In this document: one piece after another, positions 30,812-43,246 of the stretch | Layout of the letters: each line of letters begins with the position of its first letter | Position numbering within the stretch: position 1 is the first letter of the stretch | Assembly: GCF_002811925.1 (NCBI RefSeq) | Contig: NZ_NPDS01000002.1 | Location: 186,001 to 250,000, forward strand | DNA length: 64,000 nt | Direction: 5' to 3' | Source of the DNA: Leptospira barantonii | GTDB taxonomy: Bacteria; Spirochaetota; Leptospiria; Leptospirales; Leptospiraceae | Program-made: the position numbers and the translations under genes | Notes under the pieces: generated by a model | Told to the model about the DNA's origin: nothing | Database searches by the model: none | Seen by the model: the letters and a program-made list of their open reading frames with translations, nothing else

Positions 30812-33800
30812 TTAATTTAAGTTGTATGTTACGGAGAATGTAATCGTAGGTCCGAGACGGTAAGAGTTGATCGTCTCACCTTTGTAACTATGACCACCGA
30901 TCGGGATGAACGTGTTTCCGATATTGAATCCGGTGTTGGAATGAACCGTAGAATCCAGAATCGGGTTTTCCTGAACGATTTTAATTCTACTGTCGGTCAC
31001 GTTTCTCGCCGCAATCTTAATGTCCCATTTTTCGAGGAACTTCAGGTTATACACGAAGTCGAGCATACCCACTGGTCTTTCATACGTATCCGGAATTCCG
31101 ATACCACCCACCGCGCTGATTCTCGGTCCGAACTCGTTGTATAACATGGTGATCGTATGATCTCCCTTGTCGTCGAAACGGTATCTTAAGTTTACGTTAT
31201 ATACGTAAGGAGATTGACCTTGCAGAGGTCTGGAAAGATTCGTAGGTCTCTGTGTGGTTCCGCTCACTTGGTAGTAGAGCCAATCTTGGAACTGAACTTC
31301 GGACTTGATGAAGAACGTGTTGATACCGAACGCCCATCTTTCCAATTTCGGAGTGAACATGTTTAGAGATTTTCTGACTTCCAACTCTATACCGTGCACG
31401 TAAGCGGATTTCGCGTTGGTGTAAGTGTATCTAAACTGAGAATCCACTTCCATTACCTTCTCGATCGGAGAAGCCATCTGTTTACCGAAAACACCGATCG
31501 CGATGATCTCATCCGCGTTCGGAAATTTTTCATAACGGAAATCGTAGTTATGAATGTAAGTTCTCGTTAAGTATTGATTTCCTTTTTCGATCCCGCCACC
31601 GAGGACGTTGAAGAACTGGAACGGAGCCATTTCTCTAAAGTCAGGTCTTGAAATCGTTTCCGTGTAGGAAACTCTTAAGTTCGTCTTATCATCCCAAGCA
31701 TACACGAAGTTGGAAGAAGGAAGAAGGTTCTTGTTTGCGTTGATCGCCGCGGGAGATCTAAACGTAGGATCGATAACGGAAAGTTCATATCCGTTCAGAT
31801 AAGACTTATAGTTGTAACGATCGAAGACTGCCGCGTTCGGATCAAACGGGTTTTGAGTCGCAACGGATTGATAGTTGTCCTCGTGTCTTGCACCGCCGAT
31901 AAATCTCAACTTAGGAGTGATCGGCATATCCACTTGCAGATACTTTGCGAATAACTTTTGTTTTGCATTGTATTTATCCGTAGGTTGGGTTGCTTCGTCC
32001 ACGAAGTAACCTTTGGATCCTCTGTTGAAAGGGCTATAAACCACTTCAGGAGGAATCGGATAGTTCGGATCGGGAATCGCGCCGCCCGCTAAGTTGCTCA
32101 TGGAACCGGAGCTTTGACCTCTGAAGAAGTATCTCTGAGCCTCGAAACCTCTTTCTCTTTGAACCGCGGAATAACCGATCTTCAATTTGGATTGTAAGCC
32201 GTCCCATTGGTTGAAAGGAATTTCATAATCCAATCCGCCGTGTCTGCTCAAGTCTTTTGTCTTAGAGTAGAATTGACTGCTTCCTAAGGTTCCCCCTTGA
32301 AGCACCGCAGGCATTTGACCTTCCTGACCGGTTTGAACCGCGTAGATCGTATCTCTCATATCCGGCTGATTTCGGTTCGCTTCGGATTGAGCGAATCTCC
32401 ATTCGAGTTTCGTCTTTACGTTTCCTACGTTGATGATATGATCGCCGGAAAGTTGACTACTATATAAGTTTCTCATAATGTAGTTCAACTTGTCGGATGC
32501 GATTGTCTGACCGGAAGCCAGGTTTTGACCGGAGTAAACCATCACTTCCTTATCGTTGTTCACGCTGAAGAAGTTTTTAAAATGCAATCTGTGACCGTTC
32601 GCCACTTGGAACGTGGTGTTGAGAATGGTTCCCCAGTTCACCGATTCGTTGTAGATATGCTGATCGTATTTGTAGGCTCTGTTCAACTGGGTGTTTTTAT
32701 CGCCCACGGGGATTCCCGGAACGACCGCACCCGCTCTGTTCAGAACGTCGGTTTCTCTTCTGTATTGATAGTCGTTGTTGTAAGTGATCGCGAAGATCAA
32801 ACCGAGTTTTCTATCACCGCCGAGGTCGAACTTGTTTCCGATGGAAAAGTTAAAACCCTTGTTGAGAGGCGCGTTCATCTGAGTCGGAGTCCACTGGTTG
32901 CTGAACTGCAAAGACCCGAGAGTAACCGCGGCTTGATTGTAACCGTATTGACCGGAACCAACCGCCTTAAACGGAGCGTCGGGAAGAATGTCCACCATAC
33001 TCGGTTTGGATCTGTTTCCTTCGGACAAACCGAGCCAGTCCTGACCGCCGCCGCTGTATGTTTTAAAGTTTTGGAATGTAGTATTGTTGTTATAACCGGT
33101 TTGTAATCCGACCTTCACGAAAAATTGGTCCGGATAATCCTTGGTTTCGATCTTAACCGTTCCACCTGAGAATTCCGCTTGGTCTTCTGGAATGAACGTT
33201 TTCGAAACGACGATGTTTTTGATCAAAGAAGCGGGGAACAAGTCCAAAGGAACGATTCTTTTGTTCGGTTCCGTGGAAGGAAGAGGAGAGTTGTTCAACA
33301 ACGTGTTGGAGTATCTTTCCCCTAAACCCCGAACGAAAACGAAACGACCGCCTACCAGCGTAATCCCGGTAACACGTCGAATGACGTCGCCCGCACTTGA
33401 ATCCGGAGTTTTCTGGATCGCCTGAGCGGAAATACCGTCGGAAACCGCGGCGGCTTTCTTTTGAAATTTTAATAAGGACGCTTCGGTGTCGTTTAACGCT
33501 CTGTCTTCAACGACCACTTCTTCGAGTTTTTTAACGCCCATTGCGACGTTAACTCGAACGAGTTTACCTCCGCTGACGGTCACCGATTTCTTTTGAGTCT
33601 CCATACCCTGCATGATGAACTCAACGGTGTAACTACCGTCGGGAACTCCGGTGATTTCGTAGTTACCATCGACGTCCGTTCTACCGAACTTATTGATACT
33701 TCGGATAACGGCGGTAACCCCGAACATCGCTTCCGCGGTCTGAGCGTCGAGAGCTTGACCTTGCACCTTTCCGGTGCCTTGCGCGAAAACGGGGATACTA

Positions 33801-33853
33801 AAAATGCCGAGAGAAAGAATAATTCCTATTAGCGATTTCTTATAGATCTTCAT
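30812..33853 (-). CDS. TonB-dependent outer-membrane receptor
   Basis: A 1013-residue receptor: signal peptide (about 1-24), a carboxypeptidase-regulatory-like domain (25-115, [16 protein letters not shown]), a plug domain (about 130-245, with [20 protein letters not shown] and [14 protein letters not shown]), and a long beta barrel ending in an aromatic-rich last strand ([11 protein letters not shown]). It imports a substrate across the outer membrane using TonB energy; the substrate is unknown. Exb and TonB genes and a large surface lipoprotein lie just downstream on the same strand, which suggests one uptake system. Confidence 0.85.
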   Translation of the reverse strand: MKIYKKSLIGIILSLGIFSIPVFAQGTGKVQGQALDAQTAEAMFGVTAVIRSINKFGRTDVDGNYEITGVPDGSYTVEFIMQGMETQKKSVTVSGGKLVRVNVAMGVKKLEEVVVEDRALNDTEASLLKFQKKAAAVSDGISAQAIQKTPDSSAGDVIRRVTGITLVGGRFVFVRGLGERYSNTLLNNSPLPSTEPNKRIVPLDLFPASLIKNIVVSKTFIPEDQAEFSGGTVKIETKDYPDQFFVKVGLQTGYNNNTTFQNFKTYSGGGQDWLGLSEGNRSKPSMVDILPDAPFKAVGSGQYGYNQAAVTLGSLQFSNQWTPTQMNAPLNKGFNFSIGNKFDLGGDRKLGLIFAITYNNDYQYRRETDVLNRAGAVVPGIPVGDKNTQLNRAYKYDQHIYNESVNWGTILNTTFQVANGHRLHFKNFFSVNNDKEVMVYSGQNLASGQTIASDKLNYIMRNLYSSQLSGDHIINVGNVKTKLEWRFAQSEANRNQPDMRDTIYAVQTGQEGQMPAVLQGGTLGSSQFYSKTKDLSRHGGLDYEIPFNQWDGLQSKLKIGYSAVQRERGFEAQRYFFRGQSSGSMSNLAGGAIPDPNYPIPPEVVYSPFNRGSKGYFVDEATQPTDKYNAKQKLFAKYLQVDMPITPKLRFIGGARHEDNYQSVATQNPFDPNAAVFDRYNYKSYLNGYELSVIDPTFRSPAAINANKNLLPSSNFVYAWDDKTNLRVSYTETISRPDFREMAPFQFFNVLGGGIEKGNQYLTRTYIHNYDFRYEKFPNADEIIAIGVFGKQMASPIEKVMEVDSQFRYTYTNAKSAYVHGIELEVRKSLNMFTPKLERWAFGINTFFIKSEVQFQDWLYYQVSGTTQRPTNLSRPLQGQSPYVYNVNLRYRFDDKGDHTITMLYNEFGPRISAVGGIGIPDTYERPVGMLDFVYNLKFLEKWDIKIAARNVTDSRIKIVQENPILDSTVHSNTGFNIGNTFIPIGGHSYKGETINSYRLGPTITFSVTYNLN

Positions 33854-34064
33854 AAATATTTTTAAATTTGTCCCGAATAACTTTTCTGTTTAGAGACTAA
33901 ATTCACCGATTTCTGTTACGAACGGATTACGTACAGATTAAGAATGGAATAAGAACTAACGCAAGAACGGAGGTCGAGATCCGTTCGTACGGGAATTGAC
34001 ACGAGATTGAAATCAAAAGGAAGCGGGAGTTCCCCGCCTTGAGGAGAATGATTCGGGCTTGAAG

Positions 34065-35762
34065 TTAGGGGTCGAGAGTAGCCGGGGCATTTCGCTTAAC
34101 AAAATCTTCCAAATCCTGAATCGGAAGCGGCTTCGAAAACAAAAATCCCTGGCCCATGCCGCAACCCTGGGCCTTCAAAAGATCTCTTTGGTCTTCGGAT
34201 TCGATTCCTTCGGCGATCGTGTTTAAGTTCAAACTTTCCGCCAAAGCGAGAATGGTTTTGACGATCGATCCGTTCGTGGAATCCACACTTAAGCCCTTTA
34301 CGAAGGATTGATCGATCTTCAGAGTATGCAAAGGATATTGGCTTAAAAAACTCAAAGAGGAAAAACCGGTACCGAAATCGTCCAGGGAGAGGGTAATTCC
34401 CGCCTTATGAAGAGAATTCAAAACTTCTAATGTAGAAACCGGATCGCCCGCAAGGGCGCTTTCCGTGATTTCAAGCTCCAATTCTTCGGGTTTGGTATCC
34501 GTTTCTTTTAGAATATTCAAGATCGTTTCCGTAAGAAATTTCTTGCGGAACTGAATCGGAGAAAGATTCACCGAAACGAGAAAACCCGGATTTCCTTTCT
34601 TCTTCCAATTTTGCAGATCGATACAAGCGCGTCTCAAGACCAATTCGCCGAGTTCTATGATCAAACCGGTTTCTTCCGCAAGAGGAATGAATTGAAGAGG
34701 GGAAATAACACCAAGACTCGGATGATTCCAGCGGACGAGAGCTTCCATTCCGATCAATCGACCCGATTGAAGATCCACTTTCGGTTGATAAAGAACGGTG
34801 AACTCGTTTTTGGCGACCGCGTCTCTCAATTCTTTTTCGAATGTAAGTTTCTCTTTCAATCGATCGTTTTGTTCCGGAGTAAAAAACCCAAAGTCGTTCC
34901 CCGAAGCGATACTGCCGTGAAGTGCGGTTTCCGCTTTCCAAAGAAGTTGTTCGGAAGAATTTCCGTCCTTCGGAAAGAACGATATTCCCGCGTTGAGATG
35001 AATGTAAATCTCGGCCCCCGCGATCGGAAGAGCTTCCTTAAAGCCCGATAAAATTTCGGCAACCTTGGTTTCGACTTCGGAGATCGCATTCGGATTGGTG
35101 CGGTAGAGTAGGGAGAATTCTCCCTCGCCGCTACGGCTTAAGATTAAGAAGTTATTTCCCAGGTCCGAAAGACGTTTGCCTATGAATCTCAAAAATAAAT
35201 CGGCGGAATGATTTCCGAACGTGTTTTTGATTTCTTTCCATTTTTGAATTCCGAAGGAAACCACGGCAAGGTTTGAGGAATCTTCCGAGGAATTTTTGAT
35301 TTCGGAATAAATTCTTTCCACGAACGAATCCCGGTTCGGAAGACTTGTGAGCGCGTCGTAATTGGAAAGATAATTGATGACGTCGTCGAGTTTGCGAACC
35401 GTAAGAGATGTTCCGGCCATGAGCGTTCCGGCTTCGTCCGTGTAATTCGTGGGAAGATTCGGAAGGACCTTTTCGTTCAGATATTTTTTAAGGGATTGCG
35501 AGGTAAGAGTGATGGGTGTCAACAATCTGTGAAGAGCAAACAAGGTCACTCCGGTTCCGCCTAACGTTGCCATGAGCGCGATGAGAAGGGTTTGAAAGAT
35601 GGTTCTTACGTCGTATCCGGTGTTGATTACGTAATAAATCAAAAGTGCGATCAGAGGAACGTGGGTTCCCAAGAATGCGATGAGCAGAATTTTCGCGGTA
35701 TACGATTTAAGAGGTTTGATCTTGGAGAGAGTTTCGTAAAGCCCCAGGTTTTGTTCCTTCAT
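34065..35762 (-). CDS. EAL-domain c-di-GMP protein with degenerate GGDEF
   Basis: A 565-residue inner-membrane protein: two membrane helices (about 24-46 and 55-80), a HAMP-like linker, a GGDEF domain whose signature reads RSGEGEFSLL, so the catalytic Gly-Gly-Asp-Glu-Phe is altered, and a C-terminal EAL domain with intact EALVRW, the ExTE-type segment LEITESAL and DDFGTGFSSL. It probably breaks down c-di-GMP and does not make it. No promoter was identified in the gap to the divergent TetR gene. Confidence 0.8.
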   Translation of the reverse strand: MKEQNLGLYETLSKIKPLKSYTAKILLIAFLGTHVPLIALLIYYVINTGYDVRTIFQTLLIALMATLGGTGVTLFALHRLLTPITLTSQSLKKYLNEKVLPNLPTNYTDEAGTLMAGTSLTVRKLDDVINYLSNYDALTSLPNRDSFVERIYSEIKNSSEDSSNLAVVSFGIQKWKEIKNTFGNHSADLFLRFIGKRLSDLGNNFLILSRSGEGEFSLLYRTNPNAISEVETKVAEILSGFKEALPIAGAEIYIHLNAGISFFPKDGNSSEQLLWKAETALHGSIASGNDFGFFTPEQNDRLKEKLTFEKELRDAVAKNEFTVLYQPKVDLQSGRLIGMEALVRWNHPSLGVISPLQFIPLAEETGLIIELGELVLRRACIDLQNWKKKGNPGFLVSVNLSPIQFRKKFLTETILNILKETDTKPEELELEITESALAGDPVSTLEVLNSLHKAGITLSLDDFGTGFSSLSFLSQYPLHTLKIDQSFVKGLSVDSTNGSIVKTILALAESLNLNTIAEGIESEDQRDLLKAQGCGMGQGFLFSKPLPIQDLEDFVKRNAPATLDP

Positions 35763-36020
35763 TCTTTGGATCCTTGGTTCGGAATTTGAAATCGCTCACA
35801 GGTTTTCATTTGGACTCTTTTCATTACTTAAGTGTTTTCGCTTCTTTCGATCCAAGTTTTAACGACGCTTCAGTCTTTCAACGGAAGAATCCTTTGCGTC
35901 GATTCATTCTTTCCTAAATCGTTTTTAACCTTAAAACCTGTAAGAATGTCAGAAATTGCAATGTGCTTTGACTTTTTAGTTTGAAAATTTGATTTAGAAG
36001 GGGCTTCTCAGATTTTTTTC

Positions 36021-36048
36021 TTGCATTCGATTGAATTTTTTATATAAT
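36021..36048 (+). promoter_or_regulatory. Sigma-70 promoter of the tetR gene
   Basis: TTGCAT, a 16-base spacer and a perfect TATAAT. The -10 box ends exactly where the inverted repeat begins, so a bound repressor would block it. It lies in the 333-base gap between the EAL gene and tetR; the rest of that gap (35763-36020) shows no gene. Confidence 0.7.
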
Positions 36049-36072
36049 AACTGTTGTTCTATAAAAACAGTT
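36049..36072 (+). promoter_or_regulatory. Likely TetR operator (inverted repeat)
   Basis: An exact inverted repeat AACTGTT, 10-base spacer, AACAGTT directly after the -10 box and before the ribosome site. Related sequence (GTTGTTC) also repeats directly. Position and symmetry fit self-control by the TetR protein encoded next; binding is inferred. Confidence 0.6.
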
Positions 36073-36095
36073 GTTCGAAATTAAGGAGAATTGCT

Positions 36096-36701
36096 TTGCC
36101 AAAAGTTGTGGACCACGAGCTTTATCGGATATCGATTCTGAAACGTTGCCTTGGTTTATTCGCCAAAAAAGGATACGCCACCGTGACGATGCGGGAAATT
36201 TCCAAAGAGCTTCGGGTTTCCACCGGCTCCTTGTATCATTATTTTCCGACAAAGGAAGTTTTGTTCGAGGAAATGGCGAAGTGGGTCGTGCGAGAGGACG
36301 CGGCGCAGTTGGAAGAGGTGAGAGGTTCGAGTAAACTTTTGAGTTTTCGGGAAAGGCTCGAACTTCTTTTCGAATTCGTTCGCGAAAGAGAAGGGCATTT
36401 TCAGGATTTAGTTCTGATCGCGTCCGATCTCTATCGTTTGGACGAATCCGAACCGGCCCGTGCGATTTTGAAAGAATGTTCCCTCGTATTTCGAAACGCG
36501 ATCGAAAGTCATCTTGCGTTAAAAAACGAAGAGATGGAAAAACTTTTTTTCAGCGTTTTAATCGGTACGGTCTTTCAAAGAATGCTCGATCGGGAAACTG
36601 CGGACTTCGAAAAGACATTCGCTCTTGTAAGAGGTTTTGCTCCTTTGATTTCGTTCGGTTTATTATCGGAACCTAAAAAGGCGGGGAATGATTCTCCATA
36701 G
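36096..36701 (+). CDS. TetR-family transcriptional regulator
   Basis: A 201-residue TetR regulator. The N-terminal helix-turn-helix is clear (YATVTMREISKELRVSTGSL, then YHYFPTKEVLFEEM). The C-terminal 140 residues form the ligand domain. The start is TTG at 36096, supported by AAGGAG 7 bases upstream; the open frame extends further up to 36054 but crosses the operator. It sits just before an alkane-monooxygenase-like gene, 41 bases apart, so it probably controls that gene and itself in response to a hydrophobic compound; this is inference. Confidence 0.85.
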   Translation: MPKVVDHELYRISILKRCLGLFAKKGYATVTMREISKELRVSTGSLYHYFPTKEVLFEEMAKWVVREDAAQLEEVRGSSKLLSFRERLELLFEFVREREGHFQDLVLIASDLYRLDESEPARAILKECSLVFRNAIESHLALKNEEMEKLFFSVLIGTVFQRMLDRETADFEKTFALVRGFAPLISFGLLSEPKKAGNDSP

Positions 36702-36742
36702 AATCTTTTGCCCGATCCAAAAAAAACGGAGAGAATAGTATC

Positions 36743-37876
36743 ATGACCAACTTAAAACGTTATTCGTTTATCGTTTGTTTTTTGGTGCCCGCGTTCGCGG
36801 TGCTCGGTTATTTTTTAGGAGGCGCGTATAACTTTCTTACCTTTGCGATCGTTTTCGGTTTATTGCCGATCTTGGACGTGGTGGTGGGCGCCGATCCTTC
36901 CAATCCGAAAGAAGAGGACGTTCCCGCTTTGCAGAACGAATTCTACTTTAGATTTTTAACATATATTTGGGCCTGGATTCAGATGGGACTCGTTCTTTGG
37001 TCCTTATACGAGGTGCAGACCAAAACTCTTTCCACTTTGGAATGGTGGGGTTTCGTTCTCGCGATCGGAATCAACACGGGCGGAATCGGAATCACGGTGG
37101 CGCACGAGTTGGGTCACAAAAGCAAGAAGATAGAACAGTGGTATTCCAAGTTCATTCTGATGACGGTTTGTTATATGCACTTCTTTATCGAACACAACCG
37201 AGGTCATCACGTTAACGTTTCCACGTTCGAAGATCCGGCTTCTTCGCGTAAGGGAGAATCGTTTTATAAATTTTATCCGAGAACGGTTTTCGGTTCTTAT
37301 TTTTCGGCTTGGAAGTTGGAGGCGAAACGTCTTTCCAAAGCGGGCAAGTCATCTTGGTCCATGGACAACGAAATGATTTCTTCTACGATCATCCCTCTTT
37401 TGTTCATCGCGGTTGCGACCGGAGCCTTGACCTTGTATACGGGACGTTTTTCTTGGGAGGTTCCCGCGTTCTTCTTTGTTCAGAGTTTTATCGCCTTCTC
37501 TCTTTTGGAACTCGTGAATTACATCGAACACTACGGTTTGCAGAGAAAGGAAATCGCTCCGGGTAAATTCGAAAAGGTTCTGCCGATTCATTCTTGGAAT
37601 CAGAATTTTGCGATGAGCAACGCGTTTCTATTTCATCTTCAAAGACATTCGGATCACCACGCGAACGCCGGAAGACGTTATTCCGCTTTGAGACATTTCG
37701 AGGAAAGTCCCCAACTCCCGTACGGTTACGAAGTTATGGTTCTGATCGCCCTTTTTCCTCCTCTTTGGTATAAGATCATGGATTGGAGACTCGAAGATTG
37801 GAAAAAGAAATATTACGGCGATTCGGTCGAGTTGAAAGCCGAAACGAAACGGCCGATCAAAAACGCAATTGCTTAG
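36743..37876 (+). CDS. alkB: AlkB-type integral-membrane monooxygenase
   Basis: A 377-residue membrane protein of the alkane 1-monooxygenase family. All His motifs that bind the two irons are present: HELGHK (121-126), HNRGHH (151-156), and LQRHSDHH (299-306), plus the family motif NYIEHYGL (259-266). About six membrane helices surround them. Such enzymes oxidise the end carbon of alkanes or alkyl chains with electrons from rubredoxin; no rubredoxin gene is nearby. In a host that lives on fatty acids the natural substrate may be a lipid rather than an alkane. Confidence 0.85.
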   Translation: MTNLKRYSFIVCFLVPAFAVLGYFLGGAYNFLTFAIVFGLLPILDVVVGADPSNPKEEDVPALQNEFYFRFLTYIWAWIQMGLVLWSLYEVQTKTLSTLEWWGFVLAIGINTGGIGITVAHELGHKSKKIEQWYSKFILMTVCYMHFFIEHNRGHHVNVSTFEDPASSRKGESFYKFYPRTVFGSYFSAWKLEAKRLSKAGKSSWSMDNEMISSTIIPLLFIAVATGALTLYTGRFSWEVPAFFFVQSFIAFSLLELVNYIEHYGLQRKEIAPGKFEKVLPIHSWNQNFAMSNAFLFHLQRHSDHHANAGRRYSALRHFEESPQLPYGYEVMVLIALFPPLWYKIMDWRLEDWKKKYYGDSVELKAETKRPIKNAIA

Positions 37877-38070
37877 AATTTTGTGGATGGAAAGTGTTTT
37901 CCGTTTTCCCTGCGTGAGCGATCGAGACGGGGTCGACAAATTGGATTCTAAAAAAGGAATATTCAAAAAATATAAAATTTAATTTGTTGACCGGAGTCGA
38001 GAGCGCGACTCCGCGCTGGAAGGAAACTAAAGTTTTCGCGGAGGCACGCCCCGAAAAAAATCGGATTCTT

Positions 38071-38442
38071 TTAAAAAGCCCCGTTTTCGTTCGGGGAATC
38101 CTTCGTAAGAAGTTGACCCAAATCCCAAAGTTCAGCGACCTTATCTCCTTCAAATCGAAAGATATGAACGACCGCGATGTTCGGTTCCTCCGAATTTTGA
38201 CGGACCACGAGCGAATGTGTGATCACCGTATCACCTTCTTCGAAACATTGTTTGATTTCGATTCGTTTGTTCGGACTTGCCTTGTGGGCTTCTTCCATCG
38301 CGGTCAAAAGAGAATTTCGATCCCCTTTGAAGTATTGGTTGTGATGGATAAAATTATTTGCGATGAATTGATCGTAAGCCGCTTGAACGTTTCCGGAGCC
38401 GGCCATCTCTAAAAACGAAGTCGCTTTTTTCTTGTTTGTCAT
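38071..38442 (-). CDS. SnoaL/NTF2-like protein
   Basis: A 123-residue protein of the SnoaL-like ester cyclase group in the NTF2 fold: an early helix (KATSFLEMAGSGNVQAAYDQ), ANNFIHHNQYFKGD, and late strands ending VVHIFRFEGDKVAELWDL, a typical SnoaL closing pattern. The activity is not predictable. The ATG at 38442 has GAGGA 7 bases upstream; a longer frame starts in the repeat-rich leader. Confidence 0.75.
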   Translation of the reverse strand: MTNKKKATSFLEMAGSGNVQAAYDQFIANNFIHHNQYFKGDRNSLLTAMEEAHKASPNKRIEIKQCFEEGDTVITHSLVVRQNSEEPNIAVVHIFRFEGDKVAELWDLGQLLTKDSPNENGAF

Positions 38443-38455
38443 TGTTTCGTCCTCG

Positions 38456-38475
38456 GTGTTCGTCGGAATTCCGAC
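38456..38475. repeat. Palindromic intergenic repeat, copy 1
   Basis: Contains the perfect 16-base palindrome CGTCGGAATTCCGACG (38461-38476). The 20 bases starting GTGTTCGTCGGAA recur at 38595 with one base change. Confidence 0.75.
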
Positions 38476-38594
38476 GACCTTTTTGTAAAATTGCGGCCCC
38501 ACCCTGGGGCCTTATTGTGGGTGGGGGGTGAGGTGGTGGGAAAAGCCGATGGTATCGGAAAAATCCTCTTTGATCAACCGTAATTCTTTCGCGT

Positions 38595-38614
38595 GTGTTC
38601 GTCGGAACTCCGAC
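38595..38614. repeat. Palindromic intergenic repeat, copy 2
   Basis: The second copy, GTGTTCGTCGGAACTCCGAC, 139 bases from the first. Between the copies lie a GC-rich 7-bp hairpin (38495-38511) and a G-run-rich tract (about 38517-38542). Confidence 0.75.
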
Positions 38615-38631
38615 AAACGCGGGTTATCCGA

Positions 38632-41157
<2,526 letters not shown>

Positions 41158-41197
41158 AGATCGATTCTACCTATATTTGAAAATTAGAATACAATAA

Positions 41198-42454
<1,257 letters not shown>

Positions 42455-42455
42455 T

Positions 42456-43034
42456 CTAATTCTGAATTGGGTTCTTGATAAAATACATTCCAAAAGCCGC
42501 AACCATCATCCCGTGGTGGAGAATATTGTCGTCTATCAGTTTGGGAATGTTCCGAAGGGGAGTTTCAAAAATTTCGATTTGTTCGCTGTCGTCCAGATCT
42601 TGATCGTGAAGTTTACGAACGTTTTTCGCAACGAATGTATGGCACCAGTTGTTTAAGATCGCGGGATTGCCCGTAACCTTTCCTAAGTATTCCCATTCTT
42701 CCGACACGTAACCGGTTTCTTCGACGAGTTCTGCTTGTGCGGATTCGAGAAGAGTTTTTTTCTCCGCGATGCCGCCCGGAATTTCCAAACTGAAACGGTG
42801 AATTCCGTGTATGTATTGATCGATGAGAAGAATTTGATTTTCCGGCGTAAGTGCGATCACGTTGACCCAGTCCAGGGATTCTAAGTGAAAAAAATCCTTC
42901 GAAACTTTCCGGTCGGTCGACGTCGTATGCCAGGAAACGAGTTTGAAAATGGGGGTTTGGATAATGTCTTTACGATTGCTTTTGGACCAAAGATTCGAGA
43001 GGGGATCGTATTCTTCCGGATTAAAGGGTTTCAT
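42456..43034 (-). CDS. Nudix hydrolase, ADP-ribose pyrophosphatase-like
   Basis: A 192-residue Nudix protein with the ADP-sugar type entry ([12 protein letters not shown]) and the Nudix helix [19 protein letters not shown]. The usual Arg of the REUxEE core is Ala here, while the catalytic Glu pair is kept. It likely cleaves ADP-ribose or a related nucleoside diphosphate. ATG at 43034 is chosen because GGAG lies 6 bases before it; further starts (TTG 43073, ATG 43046) are in frame. Confidence 0.75.
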   Translation of the reverse strand: MKPFNPEEYDPLSNLWSKSNRKDIIQTPIFKLVSWHTTSTDRKVSKDFFHLESLDWVNVIALTPENQILLIDQYIHGIHRFSLEIPGGIAEKKTLLESAQAELVEETGYVSEEWEYLGKVTGNPAILNNWCHTFVAKNVRKLHDQDLDDSEQIEIFETPLRNIPKLIDDNILHHGMMVAAFGMYFIKNPIQN

Positions 43035-43116
43035 TCTCATCTCCATTTTTTCGGAATAGGTTTTTTTCTCCAAGAGAGAATTGGAACCTTCGGAAGAATG
43101 ACGTTTTTTAGGAATC

Positions 43117-43178
43117 GGAAATGTGGGAACTCATACTTTTCTCGAAAACTTCGCCATGGGAAATGTGGGAACTCATAC
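43117..43178. repeat. Direct repeat pair of an intergenic element
   Basis: The same 20 bases (GGAAATGTGGGAACTCATAC) occur at 43117-43136 and 43159-43178, 42 bases apart, in the gap between divergent Nudix and helicase genes. They belong to the TGTRGGAACTC family also seen at 57.1, 57.8 and 63.4 kb. Confidence 0.8.
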
Positions 43179-43206
43179 AAGTTTTGGGAATTCAAGGTGT
43201 ACAGGA

Positions 43207-43236
43207 TTGACAGAATCTTTCCCACTCCAATTATGT
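43207..43236 (+). promoter_or_regulatory. Possible promoter of the helicase gene
   Basis: A perfect TTGACA (43207-43212) is followed after 16-18 bases by AATTAT/TTATGT. The start codon is only about 10 bases beyond, so transcripts from it would be almost leaderless. Moderate sequence match only. Confidence 0.35.
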
Positions 43237-43246
43237 CACATGTCCC

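Noticed and set aside
32525..33106. A 193-codon plus-strand open frame opposite the TonB receptor
   Set aside because: It is a shadow of the receptor reading frame, which has signal peptide, plug and barrel features.
38495..38511. The GC-rich hairpin GGCCCCA / TGGGGCC as a terminator
   Set aside because: No T-run follows on either strand and it lies upstream of, not after, the genes on both sides.
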